Positions 34,481-46,500 of a stretch of 64,000 nucleotides of DNA are shown here, one piece after another. Position 1 is the stretch's first letter; the number at the start of each line of letters is the position of its first letter. The position numbers were made by a program, and so were the translations under genes. The stretch comes from Apis mellifera (taxonomy: Eukaryota > Arthropoda > Insecta > Hymenoptera > Apidae): the NCBI RefSeq assembly GCF_003254395.2, contig NC_037651.1:1364001-1428000 (forward strand), read 5' to 3'. The notes under the pieces are model-generated. The model did not search any database, was not told the origin of the DNA, and saw nothing but the letters and a program-made list of their open reading frames with translations.

Positions 34481-35260
34481 CGCTCTAACGCTATTATGGA
34501 TCAAAGTCAGTTTGCACGAAGAGTATACACCACTCGTATACCTTTCGATGTAGCTAAAATGCTAATGTGTACACCCTTCTTTACACCTAACGCAATATAA
34601 ACCCGGCCCCCAAGAAGAAGCTGAATGTTTAATCGATTTTATCACAGGTACAAGCAATTTCATTAGCCGAGCAGCCATGTTGTTTAACCGTACACCCTAA
34701 CCCTTAAAGCTTAACATTTTACAAAGGGGTTGATACACGGATAGATTAATATTTCGGTAAAATCGTGGCTCACCATCGGGGATCGGGATTAACATAAATT
34801 CACGCAAAAAAACCGGGCCTCGCATGTTCCATGTATCACGCGATATCAACGTTTCTTTATTAGTTTCCACTATGTAATCGTGGAACACACACGATTCTTT
34901 CCTCGTAAAAGCGTGTATCCAACGAGGAAAAAATTAATAACTGTATCATTACATGGGGATGATGGTAATTCTCTAAATGTCTCGAAATAATATCTCTTTT
35001 TCAATGTTCGATTACTTTTTTCGAACGATTTAAAATTTAATTTAAATTTAATTAGAAATTTCAAGGAAATTTCTCATCGACCTATTAAACGCTCGGCACA
35101 CATGCTCAATTTTATCTCTAAGCTTTGCCTCTATTTCGCGGCAAAAAAAAAAAAAAAAAAATTAACCTCGTTTTAACCCGTTGGTCCGCGGATCGAAAAT
35201 CAATAATTTTAAAGACCTCGTGCCGACACTTGTCCTCGAAAGAGGATTTAAATATCCGAA
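34481..35260. other. Island with protein-like minus frame
   Basis: The minus frame ending at 34697 is open for about 80 codons. Its distal part (CVFHDYIVETNKETLISRDT, RGPVFLREFMLIPIPDGEPR) has a balanced, protein-like composition. It has no in-frame ATG before the middle and no good 3' splice site, and I recognise no family. On the plus strand CACAG|GTACAAG lies near 34647. A poly-A run is at 35143-35161. Confidence 0.3.
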
Positions 35261-35990
35261 GATAAATTGTTTTTAATCGAGAATCTTTGAGATATTAAAT
35301 ATTGTAATTACATAATTTTCATTTAGTTGACAAATAAAATTTTCTAATGATTTGGTAAAAAAATTGGTAATTATTATTTTAAGATAATTAATTATAAAAT
35401 GATATAACGTGATATTGATAATTGAAAAAAATGAAATTCAAATAGAGACTTGACTTATCCTTCGAATATCATATCAATATGTATTATGAATATTTTTCAC
35501 CTTTCTATAGATTTTTAAATGTGTAAACATTCATAAATAATAGTTCATTAATAATCTTCGTGGTACAAATTATATAAAATACAAATAATAACTTCATATA
35601 AAAAATTCGTCGACAGTCATAATTTTATTTTATATAGAAAACTATAACATATACGAAATTATATATGAAGCAATTATTTATTAATGGAATATCATTTTAA
35701 ATTGAAATTAATCCTTAAAGTTTCATTATTTTAAACTGTAAAATATCCAACTTTGAACATTTCTACTTATTATAAAAAATATTTCCAGTTGAAATTGAAA
35801 TGCAAAACATGAAAAAAAATTTAATTTCTCACTCTCAAAGAGATTTATTTCCTCGAAGAAAATAATTCTCTCTGCTATAATCCATTACATGTACGCAAAT
35901 TCAAAAAATCAGATTTTTCAAAATCTTTCAATACCCTTGTTACGCAAGCTTCGATTATTATATTAATTTAAACCGCCTCCCATCGAATAA
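35261..35990. other. A+T-rich stretch, no gene seen
   Basis: No coding frame or repeat of note was found. Confidence 0.6.
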
Positions 35991-36102
35991 CCCAATCTAA
36001 ATCTATCCCCAATCTGTTTATATCCCATTTACTATCCGATAATATCAACCGAAAGTTAAATTAACTAAACATTTTCTATTGCGAGGCCCAAGTTAAGCCC
36101 TT

Positions 36103-36116
36103 GTCGCCAAGGCAAC
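36103..36116. promoter_or_regulatory. RFX X-box
   Basis: GTCGCCAAGGCAAC is one base off the canonical palindromic X-box GTTGCC-AT-GGCAAC type site bound by RFX factors, which control ciliary and sensory-neuron genes across animals. It lies at the start of the CpG-rich island 35991-36790. A 31-codon plus frame (36097-36192, VAKATFQENAEGVSEWAMIV...) overlaps it. Confidence 0.45.
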
Positions 36117-36332
36117 ATTTCAAGAAAACGCCGAGGGCGTATCTGAATGGGCAATGATCGTCGAGACCGTTCACCTCTATCTGAAAACTTAACTGCTAAC
36201 GGTGTGGCAGCCTCGATCGATCGACGTCCCGACATAACTTCCCATTACCTTTCACCCTCTTTGAGAAAGGTGCAGAAGGAAGGAACAGAGGGCGGGATAT
36301 AAAAATTTATCTCGTTTCGAGGTGTGAAAAAA

Positions 36333-36360
36333 CGAAAGAAAGAAAGGAAGGAAGGAAGGG
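36333..36360 (+). repeat. (GAAA)n/(GGAA)n microsatellite
   Basis: GAAA units grade into GGAA units over about 28 bp. Confidence 0.85.
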
Positions 36361-36790
36361 AGAAAAGGAAGAATCCTATTTATCTCAATTTCTCCTCGCC
36401 CAATACGACAACGAGGAATCGACGAGTCGCTTCGGTTAAGAACGTGATGCTCGCTAAACGACGTAACTTTTATCGGCCAGCATCTCGACTTTGCAAACTG
36501 AGTTGTTACAAAGGGGGACAGTCGCGTCGGCTGATGGGTGGAAGAGGTTGGAAGAGGTTCGAAAGTCGTTTAAACTTGAACGAGGGTTTGGCGCCACCAC
36601 TTACACCCGAATTGCCCGGCACAGCCGCGAGGAAAAATAAAGCGAGGGGCTCGGATACATTCATCGCATCGTCCTGACGTTTACACATTTTCGAGGGTGC
36701 GCAGTTTGCAAACAGAGCGTAATCTTGGATAAACGTGTGCGTGCACCGTAGTGCTATTGATCTTTTCAGAGAGGAACGGTGGTAGAACTT

Positions 36791-37740
36791 TGGCTAATTG
36801 GTTATTTAAGTGTTTTATTAGTTGTTATTCGAGATGGTGTATTGGGAAGTTATATTATATGTTATTTAATTAAATTAATAACTTAGAAGTTGAATAAGGA
36901 GAGAATTTGTTAGATATTATACCTAGAAATTGTTGATCCCTTGAAATTAAAGATATTTTCTGTGTATGTCTTATAGGATCATGAAAACAATCCTAATCCA
37001 TTTGAGCATTCAAGAAATTTGTCATATAAAAAATTAATAATTTTTATTTTCTTATTTCTGAATTATCTAATTAAAGATGGAATAGATAGAGAATTGATCT
37101 GGATATTTATCAACCATAATTCATATAAAAATAATTCTAACAAATAAATATGACCAGTTTTGTATCTTATTTCAATCAAAAATTAATAAAATCCAACTTC
37201 AAATCATTGATTTCTCAGTCAAATATAAAAATATTTGCATCTTATATGAACTTAACCTTGATCTATGTAAAAAGTCTAAAAAATAGAGATATTTTCTTAT
37301 TTTTATGACAGACATATCATAATCCTGATGACAAAAATTTAATCTATCAAAGAATCTAATGAATCTGAAATAAATATATAATGGCCATCTTAATTCCCTA
37401 AATTTTCTTTTCCCTAAAGTTTCTTTTCAAATATATTTCAAGATTCTAATTTATTTAAAGAATTCTAAAGAATTCATTTAACAAAGACATAATCATTTTA
37501 TCATCTGTATCCTACTTCTGTCAAATATGTTCATCCTAATCTATCCAAAAATTCTATCAAACAAGGATATATTAAGCAATTTTCTTTTTCTCTATTCCCA
37601 TATGATTCTCAAAATATTAATTAAAAAAAAAAAAAAAACTATAAAAAGAATCCATAAAAGATAAAATAAAAATTGCTATTTAAATGGCTACATAAATCTA
37701 TATTCAGGCGTTTTTTTTTTTTCCATTATCATAAAAATTA
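36791..37740. other. A+T-rich stretch, small tandem repeats
   Basis: CCCTAAATTTTCTTTT / CCCTAAAGTTTCTTTT (37396-37427) and AAAGAATTC twice (37457-37475) are slippage duplications. A poly-A run is at about 37623-37637. No gene is seen. Confidence 0.55.
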
Positions 37741-37862
37741 CCTATCAAAAATATCAATAGGAAAACAGCGTGTTTTGCCAATAGCCAAATATAGATTGCT
37801 ATAAGTCTCATTGAATATTGCCATTAATATGCAATTTGCCTTTACTAATCGTTCTTCTCCAG

Positions 37863-38036
37863 TACGTGGAAAGTTACTACTCAATATCCATACAGTCGAT
37901 ATCGACGCGAATGCGAGCTTCGACTACCTCGGTTTAATCAACGAATCTGCATGAACGGAGTTACAGCAGTGATTCAATCAAATTTCGTTGGATATTTCAA
38001 TATCGGCCGATTGAATTTTCGAGGGAAAGCACGGAC
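37863..38036 (+). CDS. Possible internal exon with a strong 3' splice site
   Basis: I recognise no protein. The 5' edge has the best splice acceptor I noticed: a TACTAAT branch-point word (37843-37849), a pyrimidine tract and CAG-like CCAG ending at 37862. One plus frame is open from 37849 to a TGA at 38071-38073 (74 codons) across this edge. It reads TWKVTTQYPYSRYRRECELR, then LPRFNQRICMNGVTAVIQSN, then FVGYFNIGRLNFRGKA. A possible donor GTATAT follows at 38037, which would make an exon of 174 nt. The peptide is Arg/Tyr-rich, as frames in CpG-rich DNA often are, so coding status is uncertain. A 12-bp palindrome GTCGATATCGAC (37895-37906) lies inside. Confidence 0.18.
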
Positions 38037-38149
38037 GTATATACGAATATGTTTTCCTCTTAAAAACTCGTGAAAGTTCCGCGAATTTTCGAGGAGAACG
38101 CAAAACAATACCGACCTCGCTACGAAATTTCATTTCCAGGAATTATTAA

Positions 38150-39120
38150 ATTATTTCGTGCGATCGTCACGATTATTAAATACGGAACAATATCGCGGAA
38201 TATTTTTATAGTTTTTATTAAGTAGTTTTTATTGGTTTTTAAATGAAATAATAATGATTATTAAAAGAATAAATATATTTAGGTTATGTGTACATTAGAG
38301 AAATTGAAATGTAATTAAGAAATAGGAAGAATTATATAATGATATTAATTTTATAATTTTGATAAGTTACAACTTCGAAATATTCATACGTTTATATTTT
38401 CAATCTTTTTTTTTATTTTATTTTAACATTTTATTATTTTTATTAGTTTTTTGTCATATCCATACGATATTCGTTCATTCATTTATAATAATTATAATTT
38501 CTATGTTCAAAATGAAATTTAAAACTTTTTCTCATAAACGAGAAAAATTCTGTTTAGGAGGTTTAAAAACGTAAAATGTTAAATGTAAAACACTCTACTT
38601 TCGCGTTTACGTTCATAAAAATATGAATTTGCATAAATATCCTATTTATGCAATAGCTCACGAAAATATTCAAATGCTATCTTACAGAGAGATTTATTTA
38701 AACCGAAAATTCTGGTGAAAATTCGTGTGTATATAGAGTATAATGGAATAACTTTTTTTTTTTTTTTTTTGACAGAAAATCCTTTGAGGGAGTGAAATTC
38801 TCTTTCGATATTCCTTTATATTTTAGAGATTATCTACATATAATTGGCAATATATTTTATTTTTCATGTTACAAAATCTGAATCTCATTTTGTATGTTTA
38901 AAATTTTGCTCTATCTCGTACAATCAAAAACACTGTACAAAAAAAACATTGAAACTTTACATTAAAGATTATTTCACTTATTAAGATTTACAATTTTTAT
39001 ACAATGTGCAAATGTAAATTTAACGTGTATATTTTTACTGTTAAAAGTTTTATTTATAATTCGAATAGTTTCATAATAATGTATATTATGTATATAATAT
39101 TAATATTTCGATAAGAATTT
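38150..39120. other. A+T-rich stretch, no gene seen
   Basis: It includes a T run at about 38753-38771. The 71-codon frame at 38359-38574 is F/I-rich and not credible. Confidence 0.6.
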
Positions 39121-39382
39121 TTATATTAATGACCTAGTTTCATCGATACGTATCCAAATTTTGTCGGATTGTGAAAATAATGCTTCGTCAGATTAATTAT
39201 GTGGGAAAGAGGTTAGCCAAATATACCTTATATTTACCGTTCAATACCTGTATTATTAAATAAATTGATATAACGAAAAAAGTACAACGAGTGCGCAGCG
39301 CATAAAATCAACAACGACTAAATGAAAGGAAATTGAAAACGGAACAATAACCATTTCACTGATTAATATTTTACAAAGAGCA

Positions 39383-39400
39383 CATACTCTTATGAGTATG
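39383..39400. repeat. 7-bp hairpin
   Basis: CATACTC (39383-39389) and GAGTATG (39394-39400) pair around TTAT, 26 bp before a larger inverted repeat. Confidence 0.6.
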
Positions 39401-39426
39401 CGACACTTTGGAAAGTTGTAGGGTGA

Positions 39427-39464
39427 GCCACGAAGAAAGAATAAGGAACAGGTTTCTTCGTGGC
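39427..39464. repeat. 12-bp perfect inverted repeat
   Basis: GCCACGAAGAAA (39427-39438) and TTTCTTCGTGGC (39453-39464) are exactly complementary around a 14-nt loop. A further GGG (39421-39423) and CCC (39469-39471) could close an outer helix across a small internal loop. It lies in an island (39121-39520). As RNA this is a stable 38-nt hairpin; it is too short for a canonical pre-miRNA. Confidence 0.8.
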
Positions 39465-39520
39465 AAATCCCACGAGAGTGCAAGATATAAAAGTAATGGA
39501 AGAAATGAAATTTTTCAGAA

Positions 39521-40085
39521 ATTATATTATCATTGCGTATTAAATTTTTTCATTGACCATCAAGAAAGTAATAAAATAGAGGATGTCCCAAATAAATTAT
39601 TAATAATATATACTGGTATATATATATATTTTTATTTTTTTTATTTTTAATTTAATTTAATTACAGAAGAACTAATTTACAATAAAATGTTTTTTGAAAC
39701 GATTGTTCGAGTGAAATGATATTAATTTTTTATTATTCTAATAAGCTTTATTAAATTGAATCATATTTATTGAAATCATTTTTTTTTATTCTGTATAGTC
39801 ACAGAATTATAATGCAGAATGTTAATAAAATTTTAATAATATTCTTAGACTCATAAATATTTATAAAAATTAAAAGAAATCTCACGATTTCTTAATAAAA
39901 ATATCACTTGCTACTTATATTGTCTATATTCCATCGACCCTTAAATAGATAGAAAATCCAAACGATTATTTTATTCTATATTTACATCAAATTTTTTAAT
40001 GGAAATAATTATATAAATCTTCGAATATTTAAATATCTAAAAAAGATCTCTATCAAATCTCTCTCTATATTAAAAAAATAATAAT
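39521..40085. other. A+T-rich stretch, no gene seen
   Basis: No coding frame or repeat of note was found. Confidence 0.6.
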
Positions 40086-41030
40086 TAATCATTTGGACAA
40101 ATCGCATCCATCTAAATTCGAACAATCTAAATTCGAACAAGAAGAACGAAACTTCCCAACCTCTCTCCCTCCACCAAATTTCCATTAATCCTTACAGACG
40201 CCCTAAAACACTTAATCCCTCCCTCGCAAAAATCGCGAATCCCCGCACAATTTAACAACACGATTGCATTGAATATATATATATATATATAAACGTGGCA
40301 CGTAGTACGAAACTTAACACGACATTTCAGTTACATATCCCGGATGACGAAAATATTTCTTTGGCTTAATTCAACTGACTGTGTGTACGGGCGGCGAAAT
40401 TCCTAATGGCATTAAGGTCTTACAACCAACGTCCTGGAGACCTGTCTGGAGATATTTCACGCAGCTCAGGATAATTCATGACCACCATCCTGCAGAAACC
40501 GGTAATATTCCTGGTTTTCCCGTGACACCTTCCACGATGTAAATCACCTCACCTCTCCCCCCTCCTCCCGTCCCTCGTCCACCTCGAAGGGGAAAGGTAA
40601 AGTGGGGTGGAAAACTCCGTGGATGTCATTTTTCGAAAAATAACCGTCGTAACCGTCTTTTCCATTAAAAAGTTTGATTTCAAATCGGATACGAGATTTC
40701 GAATCGGTCGAAACAGAAGTTTGTCGGAACGAATAGATAGATGCACGATGGCATCTAGTTGGAAGGATGCTCAGAGAGGAGTACGTTTCAAACCTTCCAC
40801 GGATGGCAATAATTCATCACCTTACCTTTTCCCGTAGCTTTTATTCGGATTATACGGAGCCATTGCGAGGTATTCGCTCATTCGCAATTTCTAATTGTTA
40901 GAGGGGGCTTTTCCTGTGTTTTTGTCGGGGATTAGTCGAGGATAAGAAAGGGATCGCGGGATTCTGCTCGTCAGAAATTAATTGTCGAAATGATTATTTG
41001 TTACGAGAGATGATGAGAGTTAATTTTTTA
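40086..41030. other. Island, no convincing gene
   Basis: A perfect 15-bp tandem TCTAAATTCGAACAA lies at 40111-40140 and an (AT)n tract at about 40275-40292. Opposed frames at 40549-40746 and 40607-40837 overlap, and neither has recognisable features. Confidence 0.4.
40111..40140 (+). repeat. Perfect 15-bp tandem repeat
   Basis: TCTAAATTCGAACAA is repeated twice without spacer. Confidence 0.9.
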
Positions 41031-41280
41031 CGGTCTTAGCAATGGAAGAAGAATAAAAATAATTTTAAGAATTAGATTAGAATTATTGTAGAATACCTCT
41101 GAGACAAATTTCTTGAAACGGATAAAGATAAGAATTTCAAAGAAATTTCAATAATATGTAATGAAGGAACTGTATACGTATATATTCGTTTAACGTGATA
41201 TATGATATAACATAAAGAAATTTAAATTAAAATAAATCATGAATTATGAGAGAAATAAATATTTGTCATTAATATTCTTA

Positions 41281-42170
41281 TCTTTAATATTATCCATCGT
41301 GGGTAATATAAACCATTCTCACGCCATTAAATCGTCACGAAGATATCGGAAATTCGAGTTACAGTTATCAAGTTACATTATTACTTTAAAATAATTCATT
41401 AACTTTCTATTTCGATTATATTTACTCGAACAAATACCACAATAAAGAAAATTATGTCACTTTTGACCAATTTTTGTCCAATCATTTTCAAGATTCATTC
41501 AACTACAAATTGATCATTGTAATCGTTCAAAGCTGGTTTCTCCTTTTCACTTCGCGGGGATGAAAGGGGATGAAAATATATTATTCAAGAGGCGTGATAC
41601 TCGTAAGAAGGTAGTTTCGGATCGTTAGAAGTTTCGAACAACGATATATTCGAACGATTTTTCCGAAGGAAAAAGGTTGTAAAGTAACGGTGTCGAGACA
41701 CGAAGCGAGGAGAGGAAGCCAGAGTTTGGAAGAGAAACGATAGAAGGGAAAAGCGAAATGGCACGCCTTCGTTGAAAAGGTAAAGCATCCCTCCATCTTC
41801 CCCGGATGTAGTACACACAGACCACCCCTCCTCCCCTCTTCCTATACAGACACCTGTGTAAAATACACGCGTGCAGCCGATACAGTGGTGTATCGATTTC
41901 ACGAAAAAGGAGGCCAGTGATACCACTTTGCCGCGTGCATCAAATCCATTCTCGAGCTTCGAGCATTCTCATACTTATATAACATTGATGAAACGTGCAT
42001 ACGTGCGAAGAAAGCACTCTTCTCGCGAAAGACTAGACGAAAATCGAGACGAAATCAATTCACGTCCGATATCTCCCTTCTCGTCTCGAATCTCAAAATT
42101 GAAAAAAAGGAGCGTACGTTTAGTTGTCAATGTATGCATGTATATGTGAAGCATACAAAGTAAGATTTAG
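41281..42170. other. CpG-containing island, no convincing gene
   Basis: Three overlapping minus frames (41581-41926) and one plus frame (41871-42149) are open. None has a signal peptide with supporting context or a domain I know. The segment 41031-41280 before it is A+T-rich and empty. Confidence 0.4.
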
Positions 42171-43320
42171 AAGTGAAGGACATGAAAATATTTATAGTAT
42201 TTAATAATGATAAGTGTTTTTTTTTTACTTACAAATACATCACAATCTATTAAGTGATGATGTAAGCAATGATATAGAAGTACAAAAAAAAAGTGCAAAA
42301 GTAAGTTCATTTTTGAAGAAATTGAGTTTGAAAATTTAGCTGATTTTCGGTTCTATATAAATGAATTATTGAATAAATAATTGTGTGTAAGTATATGCTA
42401 AAAAAAATGTAGAATGTCATTTTTAAAAAATTGAATTTGAAAATTGATTAAATGTTTTAAAAAATTTTTGATCCAATGATTCAATTCTTTAAACTCCTTA
42501 TATTTTTATTAACACTCTGTATATATTTAAATTACTCCGTAATTTGATCGATCAATATTTCAATCCACGAAAATAATTAATGTGTATATAATTACAAAGT
42601 GAACATCTTCCTCGATTATTCTGAGAGTTACATAAATTTCGTTAAAATTTAATTAAATCTATTTCGGCCACCGTGTACCAGCGACGTAAAGTTTCACGCC
42701 TTCAACTTTCAAATATACTTATTAAGGGAATTTATCGTTCACGTTCACATTATTATTCGTCCAATATAATTATATATAAAAATTGTTTACATTCATCACA
42801 TAGAGATTTATTAGCGATAAACCATTTTATTGAAATGATTTTAAAGAAAAAAAAAAAAGGACAGTAATTTTCATTGGAACAGTCAATTAAATTCCTTTAG
42901 AAAATGTAAACAATGGGAATTGGGCTCGTGTTACGAAAACAATACTTATTGTATTATATGTTACGAACTAATTTACTACAAATTGCTCGATTGCCGTTAA
43001 AATCTTTTCTCTGTTTTAATTAATCGATTAAACTGGAATTACTATATAGGAAATACATTAGTCAAAGTGATTAAGCTTTAAATGTTTTTTAAATGTTTTG
43101 AATACGATCAAAATTATACGATCATTTTTTTTATTTGTTAAAACTTTTAGTGTAAATTATATTTTCTTTCTTAATAATAAACGTCAATAATGACAATATC
43201 ATCGTTAATTATAATTTACAAATATTAATTTACGAATGAATCATAAATATAATATATTTTACAAATATATGGTTCATTCAATGATGAAACTTCTCTGTTA
43301 ACAGAAAAATCGATACTTTG
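42171..43320. other. A+T-rich stretch, no gene seen
   Basis: The small frame at 42673-42867 runs into a poly-K/A tract and is not credible. Confidence 0.55.
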
Positions 43321-43379
43321 ATTTCTCGATTATCTTATCACATTATATGTCTATCAAGGAAAGAATAACAATGAAGAAT

Positions 43380-43397
43380 GCCTCTTTAGCAAGAGGC
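43380..43397. repeat. Perfect 7-bp stem, 4-nt loop hairpin
   Basis: GCCTCTTTAGCAAGAGGC folds as a perfect stem-loop. It lies in a small island (43321-43720) with no convincing gene (60-codon minus frame at 43386-43568). Confidence 0.6.
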
Positions 43398-43720
43398 TAA
43401 AGAAACTTGAAAAATGGAGCATTGAAAAGTTTCGTTTCGTGCTATTCCGTATTTTTTAAATTTATTCGCACAAACCACAAAGTGAAGAAGTATTCTCATA
43501 AGGAAATAGCATAAATTCATAGCCGCCACTAAATCAGCCAAAATAAAGACCGTCTGTTTATCGAGCACTCAGCATCTGTGAAAAAGTTTCCTGGTAACCA
43601 TTAAAACGACCTATCTTATCGACCGACAAATATCCGCCTTGCTATCGAGCTTTTATCGTGAAAGCTCGCCCTAACCTTTAAAATAAAGAAGTGACAATTT
43701 CAGAGGGATGAAACACGGTC

Positions 43721-44690
43721 TCTCATTTTCTTTTCTTTACGGAAAAGAAATTTTTAACATTCTATTAACATCATTTAATATCTGTCGATTCTTTTTTATT
43801 TTGTTTCACGTTTAATCAATATTATTCGGTTAATATTCGAGTATATAAATATTCTTCTATTTAAAATTGAATTTGAAATTTTTCATTTTTCCATTTATAG
43901 ATTTTTAAATTATAAATAGTATTTGATATATTTTTGCTGTTGATTTAAATTTTAAGATTATGATTTTATTATTAGAAAATTACCGATATAATTATTACTT
44001 TTTATTAAACTTTGTATTAAATTAAAACATTATAATAATTGCTTATATATATTGGATTAAATAATATTACTTATTAAGTTATTATATTATATTTACAATA
44101 TAATTTATAATATTATAAACTTAATGAATAAACTTCAAACAATAATTTTATTAATTATATTTTGTTTCAATCTTAACTTTCTAAAAGATATTACAAATAT
44201 ATTAACACTTTGTGTGATTAATGTTTATTCAATATATATCAAAATAATTTATATTCATGAAATTAGGAAAATTATCAAAGAAATATTAAATTTTATACAA
44301 TTTAAACGTTTTCACTATTTACCTTATTAACACGCAAAAATAAAGTTATCTTTTCGAAGAAAAAGAAAAGAACGATCAGTAATTCTTTTTTAAAATAAAA
44401 AGTTAACTAATGTTCTTTTGCAATCCTAAAATTATCGAAAAAAACTCTTTTAATAAAAATCCACTACAATTAATAAAACAACATTACAAAAAATAAAAAT
44501 ATTTTTCTAAATAAAAAAAGATCAATAAAATCCCCTTTTTTTTTTTATTAATAACAATCAACGTTCCTTTCCAATTCTGAGTTAATAAAAAACACTTAAT
44601 AATATCTATTCACACACAATAAAAAAAAAATATTAATCGAAAAAAATAAATAAAAATCCCTCTCCAAAAGCTAAATTAAAGGATCAATAG
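43721..44690. other. A+T-rich stretch, no gene seen
   Basis: It is dense in ATTATA words. The 68-codon frame 44124-44330 is N/I/F/K-only and not credible. Confidence 0.6.
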
Positions 44691-44874
44691 CATTCTATTT
44701 ACAACGACCAAACGTTCTTTATCAATCCTAAATCACCAACTCTCACGCGATATTTCGAGCAAAGTTCTCGATATCCAACAAAGAACGAAATAAATGAATT
44801 CCACGCAACTTTGAGATACTCGCACTCACAAATTATTATACTGGTTGAGCATCTGTATCCAAGAAACATCGAGC

Positions 44875-44979
44875 ATGGTAGTTCTATTGAAGACAGAGTT
44901 GGTCGGTTTGCTCTCGGTATCTCCGCAACATACAGCTATTACATGCTACCAAGATGAATTATTGGAACGAACGGTATGA
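44875..44979 (+). CDS. 34-codon ORF in an island, possible exon
   Basis: I do not recognise the product. From ATG at 44875 it reads MVVLLKTELVGLLSVSPQHT, then AITCYQDELLERTV and TGA. The frame is open back to 44815, so an exon beginning upstream is possible (54 codons in all, including WLSICIQETSS). GTATGA at 44974, immediately after GAACG, is donor-like, which would end the exon at 44973. Composition is more protein-like than most frames here (balanced acidic, hydrophobic and polar residues). The whole island 44691-45260 has even, moderate G+C and a CRE/bZIP-like TTACGTCA near 45197, so conserved non-coding DNA is at least as likely. Confidence 0.17.
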   Translation: MVVLLKTELVGLLSVSPQHTAITCYQDELLERTV

Positions 44980-45260
44980 GGAAGGTCGCATAGATGGAAC
45001 GGCCGGTGTTCGATTTGCCGTTGAATAACGGTGTGTGGCTCGTTCGTTCGCAATATCCTAATGTCCTATCGAGTTCTCGCAGCCCTTCGATAAAACCTCG
45101 CAAACAGGATCCATGGATTACGTGAATGCTAACTCCGTTCTTGCGGAACTATGCGCCCTACATCCGGTCTGCTTCTGTGTATGGATGCTTATGAATTACG
45201 TCATTTCAAGGCATAGTGATAGTGGCATTTCCAGATAATTTGTCTGCCCACTGATAAGGA
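44980..45260. promoter_or_regulatory. Remainder of island with bZIP-like site
   Basis: Moderate-G+C sequence is without an open frame of note. TTACGTCATTTC near 45197 resembles a CRE or PAR-bZIP site, and GATAAG follows near 45250. Confidence 0.3.
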
Positions 45261-46500
45261 AAAATAAAAATGTATAAATGATTAATTTTATGTTAAAGAG
45301 ATCGTGGTACTTTATATATATTGTTTTTTGTTAATGTTTGCAGAATTTGTATATTTTGCATATTTTTGAAATTTCGTGAGTAATATTTTCAAATAATTTA
45401 TTAAATAGAGAAAAATTATAGGATTTTTTGATTTTAAATTTTATACTTTGTGAATATGGATTTGTATACTATTGTAAAATTTTAAAATATATTTTGAAAT
45501 AATTTTCATGAATATTTTTTGAATTTTATGAAATGATTTTGTGAATATTTATATTTGTATAATTTTTATACTATATTGTATTTATATATTTTGATATGTA
45601 AATATTTTTACGTTCTATTTAGATTTTAATAGAATATAATTAATAGAATACAGTACAATTAATTCTCATTTATTTATAATTTTTTAGACTCTTTCGATTC
45701 TCATAAAATTCATCCAAAATCAATTAAAAAATATCTATCATATTTTGTATTTATATATTTTTTATTAATCTGTACCTAATTTTAACTATTGAAAATTTGT
45801 TATTTAAATTAAGTCTTAACAAATTTTATTGCAATAATAATTTTTTATTGAACTAAATATTCTCTGGATTTGTATGGCTATAAATGATTCATATTTTTTT
45901 TTTAGTTTTTTATCTTCCTAAATCAATAATCAAGTCTGCAAACATTCCTAAAAAAACATCCATTCATGTCTTTTAATATACTCTTCTTTTGCAGCCTAAT
46001 ATAAGCACAAACTTTGCTTTTAATACTCTTTATTAATCACAGATAAACATTTTTATTTTATTTATTTTTCAAGATAGGAATATCTATTTATATGTTAAAT
46101 ATTTATATATTTATTTTTACATTTATATAAAATCATATCATTTTATTTTTTATTATGTTTAATTTAAATTATTATATGGATTACGTATTCGTAAAAAGAT
46201 GAGAAAACAGAATTAATTGTAATTCAATTTATAAAGTAATAAAATATATTCACTTTTTATTTTTATATTAATATTTTTTATATTTATATTATTATTAATT
46301 TCTTCAATTTATTTTTAAAATTCTCTATTCGTATAATTTTTTGAAAAGAAAAATATTAAAAATATAAAAAATATTTCAATCTTTATAATCCTCTAGAAAA
46401 AGAAAAATTATGTTTCAAGAGAGCAATTAAAATGTAAGTTCAAGAAAAATGAAGACTCCAGGATAATTAAAGGAGAGAAAGTATCTGAAGAAGTAATTTT
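45261..46500. other. A+T-rich stretch, no gene seen
   Basis: No coding frame or repeat of note was found. Confidence 0.6.

Larger units (their letters stand above)
35991..36790. other. CpG-rich island, regulatory candidate
   Basis: It contains the X-box, a CGATCGATCG run near 36216, and a purine microsatellite (36333-36360). The 117-codon plus frame (36324-36677) starts inside the microsatellite and has no recognisable domain. Confidence 0.4.

Noticed and set aside
36324..36677. 117-codon plus-strand frame
   Set aside because: Its start is inside a GAAA/GGAA microsatellite and no domain is visible.
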